From positions 1-64,000 of the forward strand of contig CAKRZO010000017.1 of assembly GCA_934433135.1 (NCBI GenBank): a stretch of DNA of 64,000 bases, read 5' to 3'. The first letter of the stretch is position 1, and each line of letters begins with the position of its first letter. Source of the stretch: an uncultured Acetatifactor sp. (GTDB lineage Bacteria; Bacillota; Clostridia; Lachnospirales; Lachnospiraceae). The position numbers and the translations under genes are program-made. Below the pieces are notes generated by a model that was given only the letters and a program-made list of their open reading frames with translations, had not been told where the DNA came from and did no database searches. This document shows positions 17,320 through 25,242 of this stretch, piece after piece.

Positions 17320-19611
17320 ATGAAAAAATATAAAATTTCATGCGATATTTTATCAAAAGATGTCGGGAAGGAAAGAAAAAAGACAGGAAAGCCAGAGGTT
17401 ATGAAAAGAATCGGTGTCTGTCTGCTCTGTGTGAGCCTGATCGGTGCAGGTACCCTGACAGGCTGCGGGAAAAAAATTAGCGATGACAGCAATGCTGCCA
17501 ATAGCAACGAAACAACCAACGACAGTGTGACAAGTGACAGCAGCACAGCCGACAGCAGTACAGCTGATGGAATAGGAGAAGGCAACAGCAGTGCAGGAAC
17601 GAAAAGCAGTATTAATGTAGCTGATATGTTTACAGATCGGGATCTGGACGGCAGCTATGATAAAACGGATGCCGTACGGATCACCTTGCAGGGAAGCAGC
17701 GCTTCCTGTGATTCGGAGGGAGTGCATGTGGAGGAAGGTGCCGTCACGATTACCAAAGCGGGAACCTATCTGGTGACCGGCACTCTGGAAAACGGTACTT
17801 TGATTGTAGATGCCGACAAGAGCGACAAAGTACAGATCATACTGAAGAATGCACAGATTACCAGCGACGATTCGGCTGCTCTTTCTATATGTCAGGCGGA
17901 TAAGGTCTTTGTTACACTGGCGGAAGGAAGTCAGAATCACTTAAGCAGTACCGGTACTTTTGAGAAGGATGAAGGGGATGACAATATCGATGGGGCTGTT
18001 TTTTCCAGGGATGACCTGACTTTTAACGGCAGCGGAAGTCTTGTGATTGCTTCTTCGGAAGGACATGGGATCGTAGGAAAAGATGACCTTGTCATTACCG
18101 GCGGCAGCTATGAAATTACGGCGGCAAAGCACGGACTTTCTGCCAATGACAGCATTCGGATTACCAATGCGGATCTGGATATTACATCCGGAAAAGACGG
18201 GATGCATACCAAAGAAAACGAAGACGAAGAAAAGGGCTTTATTTATCTGAAGGACGGGATCTATACCATCACGGCAGCAGGAGACGGCATCAGCGCCGGA
18301 AGTGAATTGCTGATCGAAGACGGAAGCTACCATATCGTGACAAGGACTCAGAGTAGTGCAGCCCATAGCAGTGCGGCTTCAAACAATGGAACACAAAGCA
18401 AAATGTCGCAGAACGGTGACAGAAAAGGAAACATGAAACAGAGCAGTACAACCACGGATGATGCCAGCACGAAGGGATTAAAGGCGGAAAAATTACTTAT
18501 CGTTACCGGCGGAGAGTTTCAGATCAATTCTACGGATGACAGTATTCATTGCAACGGAAGCATAGAAGCCAGCGGCGGCAGCTTTGAATTAGCAACGGGA
18601 GATGACGGCTTTCATGCGGACGAAGCTCTTACCATAACCGGCGGTACGATTCAGATTACGGACTGCTACGAAGGTCTGGAAGGATGTACGGTTACCATAA
18701 CCGGAGGAGATATCCGTATAGTAGCGGATGATGACGGCCTGAATGCAGCCTCGCGCAAAGGTTCTGATAATCCCTTTGCGGCGGATGAAAATTGCAATAT
18801 CCTCATTGCAGGCGGTAATCTGGTTATTACGGCCGGAGGAGACGGAATCGATTCCAACGGTAATCTGCAGATGACCGGCGGTAATGTGATGGTAAACGGT
18901 TCTTCCGACAGTGCCAACGGCGCCCTGGATTATAACGGAAGTGCTGTGATTACCGGCGGGGTCATTGTGGCTTTGGGAGCATCCGGAATGGCGCAGAATT
19001 TCGGAGAGGATTCCACACAGGGAAGCATGCTGGTTTCGGTGGGTTCTCAGAGTGCCGGAAGTGAAATGATACTTTCGGATGATACAGGCAAGGAACTGAT
19101 GAAAGTGACCGCCGTAAAAGCTTATGACAGTGTCCTGATCAGTATGCCGGAGCTTACGCAGGGGAAAACCTATCAGCTGACGGCTGGAACTTACTCGGGA
19201 GAGATTACCATGGAAACATTGATTTACGGATCCGGTATGGGAGGCTTTGGAGGCTTCGGCGGTTTCGGAGGAGGAAAAGGAGGCGGTTCCGGAAGAGGCA
19301 GCTTTGGAAAAGACGGTTCGGAAAACGGAGAGTTGCCGGATGGAATGAATCCGCCTGACGGAAAGGAATTGCCGGAAGGAATGACGCCGCCTGACGGAAA
19401 GGAATTGCCGGAAGGAATGACGCCGCCTAACGGAAAAGAATTGCCGGAAGGAATGACGCCGCCTAACGGAAAAGAATTGCCGGAAGGAATGACGCCGCCT
19501 GACGGAAAGGAACTGCCGGAAGGAATGACGCCGCCTGACGGAAAGGAACTGCCGGGCACAACGAGCCCGGCAGATGGGATGGAGCCGTCCGCGGGAAGCG
19601 GGCAGATTTAG
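17320..19611 (+). CDS. Cthe_2159-type carbohydrate-binding lipoprotein with a repeat tail
   Basis: 763 residues. A lipobox LTGC falls at residues 47-50, so the true start may be ATG 17401, which gives a normal lipoprotein signal (MKRIGVCLLCVSLIGAGTLTGC); the ATG at 17320 has the better-looking AAGGAAG site. The body is a right-handed parallel beta-helix in which GG-rich turns recur (ITGGSYEIT, VTGGEFQIN, ASGGSFELATGDDGFHAD, ITGGDIRIVADDDGLNA), the hallmark of the Cthe_2159 pectate-lyase-like, calcium-rich family (carbohydrate-binding domain, PF14262). A Gly-rich hinge and five to six copies of GKELPEGMTPPD end the protein. It commonly follows VTC/DUF4956 genes. Confidence 0.87.
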   Translation: MKKYKISCDILSKDVGKERKKTGKPEVMKRIGVCLLCVSLIGAGTLTGCGKKISDDSNAANSNETTNDSVTSDSSTADSSTADGIGEGNSSAGTKSSINVADMFTDRDLDGSYDKTDAVRITLQGSSASCDSEGVHVEEGAVTITKAGTYLVTGTLENGTLIVDADKSDKVQIILKNAQITSDDSAALSICQADKVFVTLAEGSQNHLSSTGTFEKDEGDDNIDGAVFSRDDLTFNGSGSLVIASSEGHGIVGKDDLVITGGSYEITAAKHGLSANDSIRITNADLDITSGKDGMHTKENEDEEKGFIYLKDGIYTITAAGDGISAGSELLIEDGSYHIVTRTQSSAAHSSAASNNGTQSKMSQNGDRKGNMKQSSTTTDDASTKGLKAEKLLIVTGGEFQINSTDDSIHCNGSIEASGGSFELATGDDGFHADEALTITGGTIQITDCYEGLEGCTVTITGGDIRIVADDDGLNAASRKGSDNPFAADENCNILIAGGNLVITAGGDGIDSNGNLQMTGGNVMVNGSSDSANGALDYNGSAVITGGVIVALGASGMAQNFGEDSTQGSMLVSVGSQSAGSEMILSDDTGKELMKVTAVKAYDSVLISMPELTQGKTYQLTAGTYSGEITMETLIYGSGMGGFGGFGGFGGGKGGGSGRGSFGKDGSENGELPDGMNPPDGKELPEGMTPPDGKELPEGMTPPNGKELPEGMTPPNGKELPEGMTPPDGKELPEGMTPPDGKELPGTTSPADGMEPSAGSGQI
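19351..19554 (+). repeat. 36-bp tandem repeats encoding a 12-residue motif
   Basis: Five full 36-bp units start at 19351, 19387, 19423, 19459 and 19495, with a partial sixth at 19531. Each encodes GKELPEGMTPPD/N. Units are nearly identical (AAGGAATTG versus AAAGAATTG and GAC/AAC variants), which indicates recent slippage expansion. Confidence 0.9.
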
Positions 19612-19624
19612 GTTCGAACTTGTG

Positions 19625-21073
19625 TTAACGCTTGCGGCGCCAGATTTTACTGGGCTGGGCTTTGGCGGTAGGATAGCGGAACAATAACGTTTTCAGGGCA
19701 TCTTTATTGAAAGGGATCAAAGGCCAGAAATAACTCATATTTCCGAAGGTCGGAGTCGTTGCCACGGACAGAAGGATCAGAAACAATCCTGCTGCAAATC
19801 CACGCAGACCGAAAATAGCCGTGAGCAGGATGAGAAAAATCCGGTACACGCGCAGACCATCGGCAAATTCCATACTGGAAAGAGCTAAGGAGCTTAACAG
19901 GGTAATGGCGGCATAAAAGAGGATTTCCGTGCTGGCCCAGTTAAGCTCCACGGCGATATCGCCCAGAATCAGCCCGCCCACAAGGGAAAGGGAGCCGGAA
20001 AAACGGCTGGAACTTAAGGAAGCGGAATATTTAAACAGATCCAGAATAAATTCTACGGCAAAAACATAAAAGATCAAAATCCCCGGAGACAGATCCTGAC
20101 CGGTGGATAACAGATTCCATTTGGCGGAGAGCTGTGGATAATAAGCCGTTAAAAGCATAAAAACAGGAAGCAGAAGGAGACTGGCCGGAATACAGAGGAA
20201 ACGAACCAGCCGGAAGTAGGTGCCTACCACGGGACTTTTGTAATAGTCTTCCGCACTCTGCGTGAATTGAAATATAGTACAGGGAAGGATCATAACGGAA
20301 GGAGAGTTGTCCGTAAGAACCACGATATGTCCCTCTTCCAGAAAACTGGCAGCTACGTCCGGACGTTCTGTTAAGTGTGTGGAAGGGAGCGGATGAAACC
20401 ACTTTCTGGGAACCAGGAGTTCTTCCAAACTTTTGGTTCCCATAGTCAGACTGGAAGCCTGCAGGGAAGAAAGCTTGTTTTTCAGCTGCTTAAGCAGGGC
20501 GTTATCCGCCAGCCCCTTCAGATAAGCCACAGCCACATCGGTTTTACTTTCCGTGCCGACAGACAGGATTTCAAACGTCAGCTTGGGAGAGCGGATCCTT
20601 CGGCGGATCAGATTGGCATTAAAAAGCAGGATTTCCACAAAGCCGTCCCTGGAACCTTTTACCACGCGCTCCGTATCCGGTTCGGAAATTCCTCGGGTGG
20701 GATAAGAACGTACATCCAGCAGAATGGCCTGAGAGAAACCGTCCAGAAACAGCACGGCGGGACCGCTTAAGACGTTTTTGACGATCTCGTCCCAACTATC
20801 CGTAAGGGAAGCCTGTATATAACCGATTTTGCCATTGACGTAGGATTCGATTTTGTGAAGATCCGCATCTTCCATAAAAAGCGGATCCTGGAGATCCGCA
20901 AAGATCTGCTGCAGGATTTCGGCCTTGCAAAATCCGTTGACACCGATAAAAAATCCCTCTTTTTTTCCGAAAAGAAGGGATCGTGTGATTAAATCAAAAC
21001 TTTGTGCCAGAGGAAAGATTTCCCCGGCCTTTTTTATATTTTCATCCAGATGTTCCGATATGCACATACCCAT
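19625..21073 (-). CDS. GerA-family spore germination protein
   Basis: 482 residues. A soluble N-terminal half carries the GerAA-type motif PTRGISEPDTERVVKGSRDGF (about residues 124-144) and the back half has four to five membrane helices (about 285-440), with a basic tail. GerAA/SpoVAF-type proteins sit in the inner spore membrane and take part in germinant response. No B and C subunit genes lie beside it, so it could be SpoVAF-like rather than a full receptor subunit. Convergent with the preceding gene with a 13-bp gap. Confidence 0.85.
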   Translation of the reverse strand: MGMCISEHLDENIKKAGEIFPLAQSFDLITRSLLFGKKEGFFIGVNGFCKAEILQQIFADLQDPLFMEDADLHKIESYVNGKIGYIQASLTDSWDEIVKNVLSGPAVLFLDGFSQAILLDVRSYPTRGISEPDTERVVKGSRDGFVEILLFNANLIRRRIRSPKLTFEILSVGTESKTDVAVAYLKGLADNALLKQLKNKLSSLQASSLTMGTKSLEELLVPRKWFHPLPSTHLTERPDVAASFLEEGHIVVLTDNSPSVMILPCTIFQFTQSAEDYYKSPVVGTYFRLVRFLCIPASLLLLPVFMLLTAYYPQLSAKWNLLSTGQDLSPGILIFYVFAVEFILDLFKYSASLSSSRFSGSLSLVGGLILGDIAVELNWASTEILFYAAITLLSSLALSSMEFADGLRVYRIFLILLTAIFGLRGFAAGLFLILLSVATTPTFGNMSYFWPLIPFNKDALKTLLFRYPTAKAQPSKIWRRKR

Positions 21074-21141
21074 ATAAGCTTATACCTCCCGGAAGTTTTC
21101 CCTTTGGGTAGAGTATGTGCATTTTTTAGGCGTTTATGCGG

Positions 21142-22182
21142 TTAATTTGTTCCTGATCCGGCGGATTTCACCAGACGGATACGAACAGCTCTCTGATGAC
21201 AGCCGGCATCTGCCGTAATCTGGGGAATGGCTTTGCCGCCTTCTGTTTCCGAAAAATCCGTAAAATGAACATGCCCGGCCGCAACGGCAAAAACCGGACT
21301 GTCCTCTGCAAAGGTAAGCTGCAGGAATTTTTCCGAAGAAGAATTGGGATAAATACCGCCGTAATTGCCGGCTCCCAATACCACGGGGGAACTCCAGGCT
21401 TCTTTTGCTTTTTCCAGAACCGACTGGGTAAAAAGCGGGACATGAAGCAGCAGAAGAACCGGTTTGGACTGTGCAAGCAATGCGCGATAAGGTTCCAGAA
21501 CCGATTCCGGAATCTGGTTGGAACTGTTATTGACTGCCGCAATGACAAAATCATCGTATTCCAGAACGTGAAAATCCGGATTGTCATCCATGTAAGGAGA
21601 CAGCTTTTCCAGATAATCGGTCCTGCCTTTTTCCGTCATATATTCCCAGGGATATGTCCAGTCATGATTACCGGGAGTATAAATATAGGGAACAGAAAAT
21701 GTTCCCAAGGTGTTTTTTAACAAATCCAGATTCGCACCGGAGGGGCAGTCAATGATATCGCCGCCCAGCAAAAGACCGTCCGCCTGCTGTTCTTCCACAT
21801 AAGAAAGCCAGAAGTCCCATGTCTCTTCCGGAGTGGTGCCGTCGGGAGCGGTAAATTCCGTAAGACGCTTTGTAATGTACTCGTTTTCTTCCGAAGAAGC
21901 GGAAGGATCGGGAAGCGTCATATGCAGGTCGGTAAGGAAATAAAGGGTATATTCTCTCTGCGCACCCGGGAGAACGATTTCATAGGTATCGATGTCTTCT
22001 TCCGATAGCTTCGCCTGCCCGGATGATGCGGAAGTTGTTTTGACGTCCGCATGGTCGGCTGCCTCATTCGTCGGTGCCGTCTGCTTTGGCCGAAAGGGAT
22101 TGGCCGCGCAGCCGCCGAGAAGCAGGGCAAAACTCAAAAAAATGATGCAACAGGAATAAACAGCATGTTTCATCCGATTCAC
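21142..22182 (-). CDS. Calcineurin-like metallophosphoesterase lipoprotein
   Basis: 346 residues with a lipoprotein signal (lipobox LGGC at residues 22-25). The metallophosphoesterase signature is complete: FLTDLHM (first metal Asp and His), LLLGGDIID, YTPGNHDW, LLLHVPL and AAGHVHF. It would cleave phosphoester bonds outside the membrane with a two-metal centre. Its ATG overlaps the stop of the upstream PHP gene by 4 bp, so the two are co-translated. Confidence 0.87.
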   Translation of the reverse strand: MNRMKHAVYSCCIIFLSFALLLGGCAANPFRPKQTAPTNEAADHADVKTTSASSGQAKLSEEDIDTYEIVLPGAQREYTLYFLTDLHMTLPDPSASSEENEYITKRLTEFTAPDGTTPEETWDFWLSYVEEQQADGLLLGGDIIDCPSGANLDLLKNTLGTFSVPYIYTPGNHDWTYPWEYMTEKGRTDYLEKLSPYMDDNPDFHVLEYDDFVIAAVNNSSNQIPESVLEPYRALLAQSKPVLLLLHVPLFTQSVLEKAKEAWSSPVVLGAGNYGGIYPNSSSEKFLQLTFAEDSPVFAVAAGHVHFTDFSETEGGKAIPQITADAGCHQRAVRIRLVKSAGSGTN

Positions 22183-22976
22183 AGATCCTTTCCGTCAAGA
22201 CCTTCCGCACCGGTCATAAAACGAATGATAAACTCCGGTTCGGCATAGTTGAAAACCAGCTCTTTGGGGAAGCCGACTTCCGAAAGAAGGGCTTCCGCCA
22301 GGGGAGCTTCCCCTACCAGTGCAGCTCCGTGACTGTCGCTGGAAAGTACAATCGGATGCCGATAGGACATACAAAGAGAGAGGATTTCTTTCATCGTCTG
22401 TCTGGTATCGCCCCGATACCCGTGAGGGGAAAGGGATATTTCATTGATCTCCAGAAGAACCTGATGGGATACGGCTCCCTTTACCAGCTCTTCACAGTCT
22501 ACCGGATAGTGCGTATCATCCGGATGCCCGATAATTTTGACGTGAGGATTTTCCATGGCATGCAGATAAGCTGCGGTGTTCAGGCGTCTTGCCTCCTGTT
22601 CATCGCTCATAACCTGGGCTCTGTTAAAAAAAGAACTTCTATGATAAGCGGGACTTACAAAAGACTGCGGGTGGATGCTGGCAATACAGTAATCCAGGCA
22701 GCACAGCGTTGCTTCCGACAGATCAAGCTTCCCCTCCGGATTTAAAATATTGGCTTCCGCGCCATATAAAAGCCGCATGCCGGCTCTCATTTTCGGTGCC
22801 ATTTTCAGACTGCGGAAATAATATTCCCGGCAGGCGCCCGGTGTGGCGGGACCATGATCCGTAATTCCAAGGATGCTCATTTTTTTCTCTGCTCCGGCTT
22901 TTGCCAGATCCGCAATGGTATCTGTCGTCCCGTGTCCGCCGGCAACAGTATGTGTATGAAGATCTACAGGCAACAT
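22179..22976 (-). CDS. PHP-domain phosphoesterase, YcdX-like
   Basis: 265 residues. Metal ligands of the PHP fold are visible: DLHTHT (residues 5-10), GITDHG (36-41), GAEANI, IASIHPQ, IIGHPDD and SSDSHG near the C-terminus. YcdX-type enzymes hydrolyse phosphomonoesters with a trinuclear metal site. Cytoplasmic. GGAGG lies 8 nt before the ATG at 22976. First gene of a two-gene unit with the metallophosphoesterase. Confidence 0.88.
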   Translation of the reverse strand: MLPVDLHTHTVAGGHGTTDTIADLAKAGAEKKMSILGITDHGPATPGACREYYFRSLKMAPKMRAGMRLLYGAEANILNPEGKLDLSEATLCCLDYCIASIHPQSFVSPAYHRSSFFNRAQVMSDEQEARRLNTAAYLHAMENPHVKIIGHPDDTHYPVDCEELVKGAVSHQVLLEINEISLSPHGYRGDTRQTMKEILSLCMSYRHPIVLSSDSHGAALVGEAPLAEALLSEVGFPKELVFNYAEPEFIIRFMTGAEGLDGKDL

Positions 22977-23250
22977 GCTGTTTTCCTCCGATTTTCTCCA
23001 AAAGTAAATCCTTCCCCAAGTAGCTTTATTATATTCTCTTTTTGTTTCGAAATCAAGACAAATGCCCTTTCTTTAGTAAATATTTAGCAAAAAATAAGGG
23101 AATTTCAATTGTATCCTTTTCCATGAAATGGTACAATAATACTACAGTTCAGCCGGGGAGGTACACCTGAACTGTTACGTCACAAAATACTTTCATTTAG
23201 ACAAATGCGAATAAGTGTTGAAATTTCGAACATTGCAGATTTTGTGTTTA

Positions 23251-23279
23251 TTGTTTTCCTTTTTGTTAATTATTATAAT
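23251..23279 (+). promoter_or_regulatory. Promoter of the oleate hydratase gene
   Basis: TTGTTT (23251-23256), a 17-bp spacer and TATAAT (23274-23279). The transcript would carry the hairpin element at 23286-23368 in its 5' leader. Confidence 0.6.
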
Positions 23280-23285
23280 GGGGTA

Positions 23286-23368
23286 AAAGTTCAGTCATGC
23301 GATCATGCAGACAGATTTCATGCTTGCATGAGAAGCTGTCTGTGTGATTGCATGAACAACTGAACTTT
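23286..23368 (+). repeat. Palindromic repeat element, copy 1, in the oleate hydratase leader
   Basis: AAAGTTCAG (23286-23294) pairs with CTGAACTTT (23360-23368) around inner arms rich in CATGC. The centre shares an identical 18-mer, GATTTCATGCTTGCATGA (23314-23331), with the element at 40151-40312. A smaller hairpin with the same CAGTTCAG/CTGAACTG ends lies at 23145-23174. The rest of 22977-23428 has no gene. Confidence 0.65.
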
Positions 23369-23428
23369 AAAGATTACAAAACTACGAAACTACGAAACCA
23401 CAAAATCACACAACAGGAGGTAAACACC

Positions 23429-25219
23429 ATGTATTATTCTGCAGGAACTTATGAAGCATTTGCACATCCGGAGAAGCCGGAAGGAGTTGACAGGAAATCC
23501 GCTTATATCATCGGAACCGGTCTGGCAGGACTGACAGCGGCATTTTATCTGGTTCGTGACGGGCAGATGAAAGGTGAAAATATTCACGTGCTGGAGAAAC
23601 TGGATCTGGCAGGCGGCAGCTGTGACGGGCGCAAGGATATTACCAAAGGATTCTATATGCGAGGCGGCAGAGAAATGGACAACCATTTTGAAGTGATGTG
23701 GGACGTTTTCAGGGATGTCCCGTCCATTGAGACTCCGGGCGTTTCCGTATTGGATGAGTATTACTGGCTGAACAAGCATGATCCCAACTATTCTCTGTGC
23801 AGAGCATCCGTCAACCGCGGAGAAGATGCTCACACGGATAAGCAGTTTAAGCTGGATAAGGAATCCGCCATGGCTCTTTCCAAACTGTTTATCACGCCGG
23901 AGAAGGATTTGGAGGATAAAAAGATAGAGGAGGTTCTGCCGGATAGCTTCTGGAGCACCAATTTCTGGCTTTACTGGCAGACCATGTTTGCATTCCAGCG
24001 TTGGTCCAGTGCCCTGGAAATGAAGCGTTATCTGTGCCGGTATGTGCACCATATTGACGGACTGCCGGATTTCAGTGCACTGCGTTTTACCAGATATAAC
24101 CAGTATGAAAGCATGATTCTGCCGTTAGTGCGTTATCTGGAAGAGCATCACGTGACCGTGGAGTACGGCATGGATGTGAAGAACGTTGTGATTGAAAATA
24201 CCAACGGCAGACGGGTCGCAAAACAGATCCTTTACCGAAAAGACGGGGAAGAAAAGACCATTAATCTGACGGAGGATGATCTGGTATTTATTACCAACGG
24301 TTGCTGTACCGATACTTCCTGTTACGGCGATCAGAATCATACACCGGATCTTTCCCAGGTCAAAAACGGTGCCGGAGAATCCTGGGATCTGTGGAAAAAC
24401 ATTGCAAAACAGGCGCCGGACGGGGAATACGGTAATCCGGATAAGTTCTGCACGGATTTTGAGGCGACCAACTGGATGAGCGCTACGGTTGCCACTTCCA
24501 ACGAAGAGATTCTGCAGCATATCATAAAGATCTGCAAGAGAGATCCCAGAGAAGGAAAGGTAACCACCGGAGGCATTGTAACGGTAAAGGACAGCGTAAA
24601 CAATTGGTATCTGTCCTGGACCATTAACCGTCAGCCGCAGTTTAAATCCCAGGATAAAGGCATGGTACTGATCTGGCTCTATGCACTGAATACCGACAAG
24701 GAAGGTAATTATGTCAAGAAGCCCATGCGGGAATGTACCGGAGAAGAAGTATGCAGAGAGTGGCTGTACCATATCGGTGTTCCGGTAGATCATATTAACG
24801 AGCTGGCTGCCAAAGCCTGCAATACCACTACTTGCTTCATGCCCTTTATCAACGCCTTTTTCCAGCCGCGGAAAAAGGAAGACCGTCCGCTGGTTGTGCC
24901 GGAAGGTTCTGTGAATTTCGCATTCCTGGGACAATTTGCAGAGACACCCGGAGATACGATTTTTACCACGGAATATTCCATGCGTACCGGTATGGAAGCA
25001 GTATACACGCTGTTGAATGTGGACAGAGGCGTACCGGAAGTGTGGGGCAGCAAATACGATGTGCGGGAACTTTTAAGAGCCTGCTACTATGCAATTGATA
25101 AAAAGCCGCTGGCACAGATGGATCTTTCCTTCCTGGAAAGAGAAGCTTTAAAAGTGGCACTGAAAAAAATAAAAGGTACGGATGTGGAAATCCTCTTAAA
25201 GGAGAGCGGACTGATCTAG
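23429..25219 (+). CDS. ohyA: Oleate hydratase, FAD-dependent
   Basis: 596 residues from ATG 23429 behind GGAGGT; upstream in-frame codons lie in the leader. Oleate hydratases add water to the cis-9 double bond of fatty acids, giving 10-hydroxystearate, which detoxifies host unsaturated fatty acids. Seen: FAD loop IIGTGLAGLTAAF, GGSCDG, RGGREMDNHFE, the catalytic-region MWDVFRDVPSIE, FTRYNQYESMILPLVRYLE, the NGCCTDTSCYGD segment and FLGQFAETPGDTIFTTEYSMRTGMEAVYTL. Normal family length. The following P-type ATPase gene starts 23 bp later and is probably co-transcribed. Confidence 0.95.
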   Translation: MYYSAGTYEAFAHPEKPEGVDRKSAYIIGTGLAGLTAAFYLVRDGQMKGENIHVLEKLDLAGGSCDGRKDITKGFYMRGGREMDNHFEVMWDVFRDVPSIETPGVSVLDEYYWLNKHDPNYSLCRASVNRGEDAHTDKQFKLDKESAMALSKLFITPEKDLEDKKIEEVLPDSFWSTNFWLYWQTMFAFQRWSSALEMKRYLCRYVHHIDGLPDFSALRFTRYNQYESMILPLVRYLEEHHVTVEYGMDVKNVVIENTNGRRVAKQILYRKDGEEKTINLTEDDLVFITNGCCTDTSCYGDQNHTPDLSQVKNGAGESWDLWKNIAKQAPDGEYGNPDKFCTDFEATNWMSATVATSNEEILQHIIKICKRDPREGKVTTGGIVTVKDSVNNWYLSWTINRQPQFKSQDKGMVLIWLYALNTDKEGNYVKKPMRECTGEEVCREWLYHIGVPVDHINELAAKACNTTTCFMPFINAFFQPRKKEDRPLVVPEGSVNFAFLGQFAETPGDTIFTTEYSMRTGMEAVYTLLNVDRGVPEVWGSKYDVRELLRACYYAIDKKPLAQMDLSFLEREALKVALKKIKGTDVEILLKESGLI

Positions 25220-25242
25220 GCATCCGTAAGATGGAGGAAAAC

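Noticed and set aside
19351..19554. Regular 36-bp repeats that could suggest a CRISPR array
   Set aside because: The units are directly adjacent with no spacers, in frame and coding inside a lipoprotein tail.
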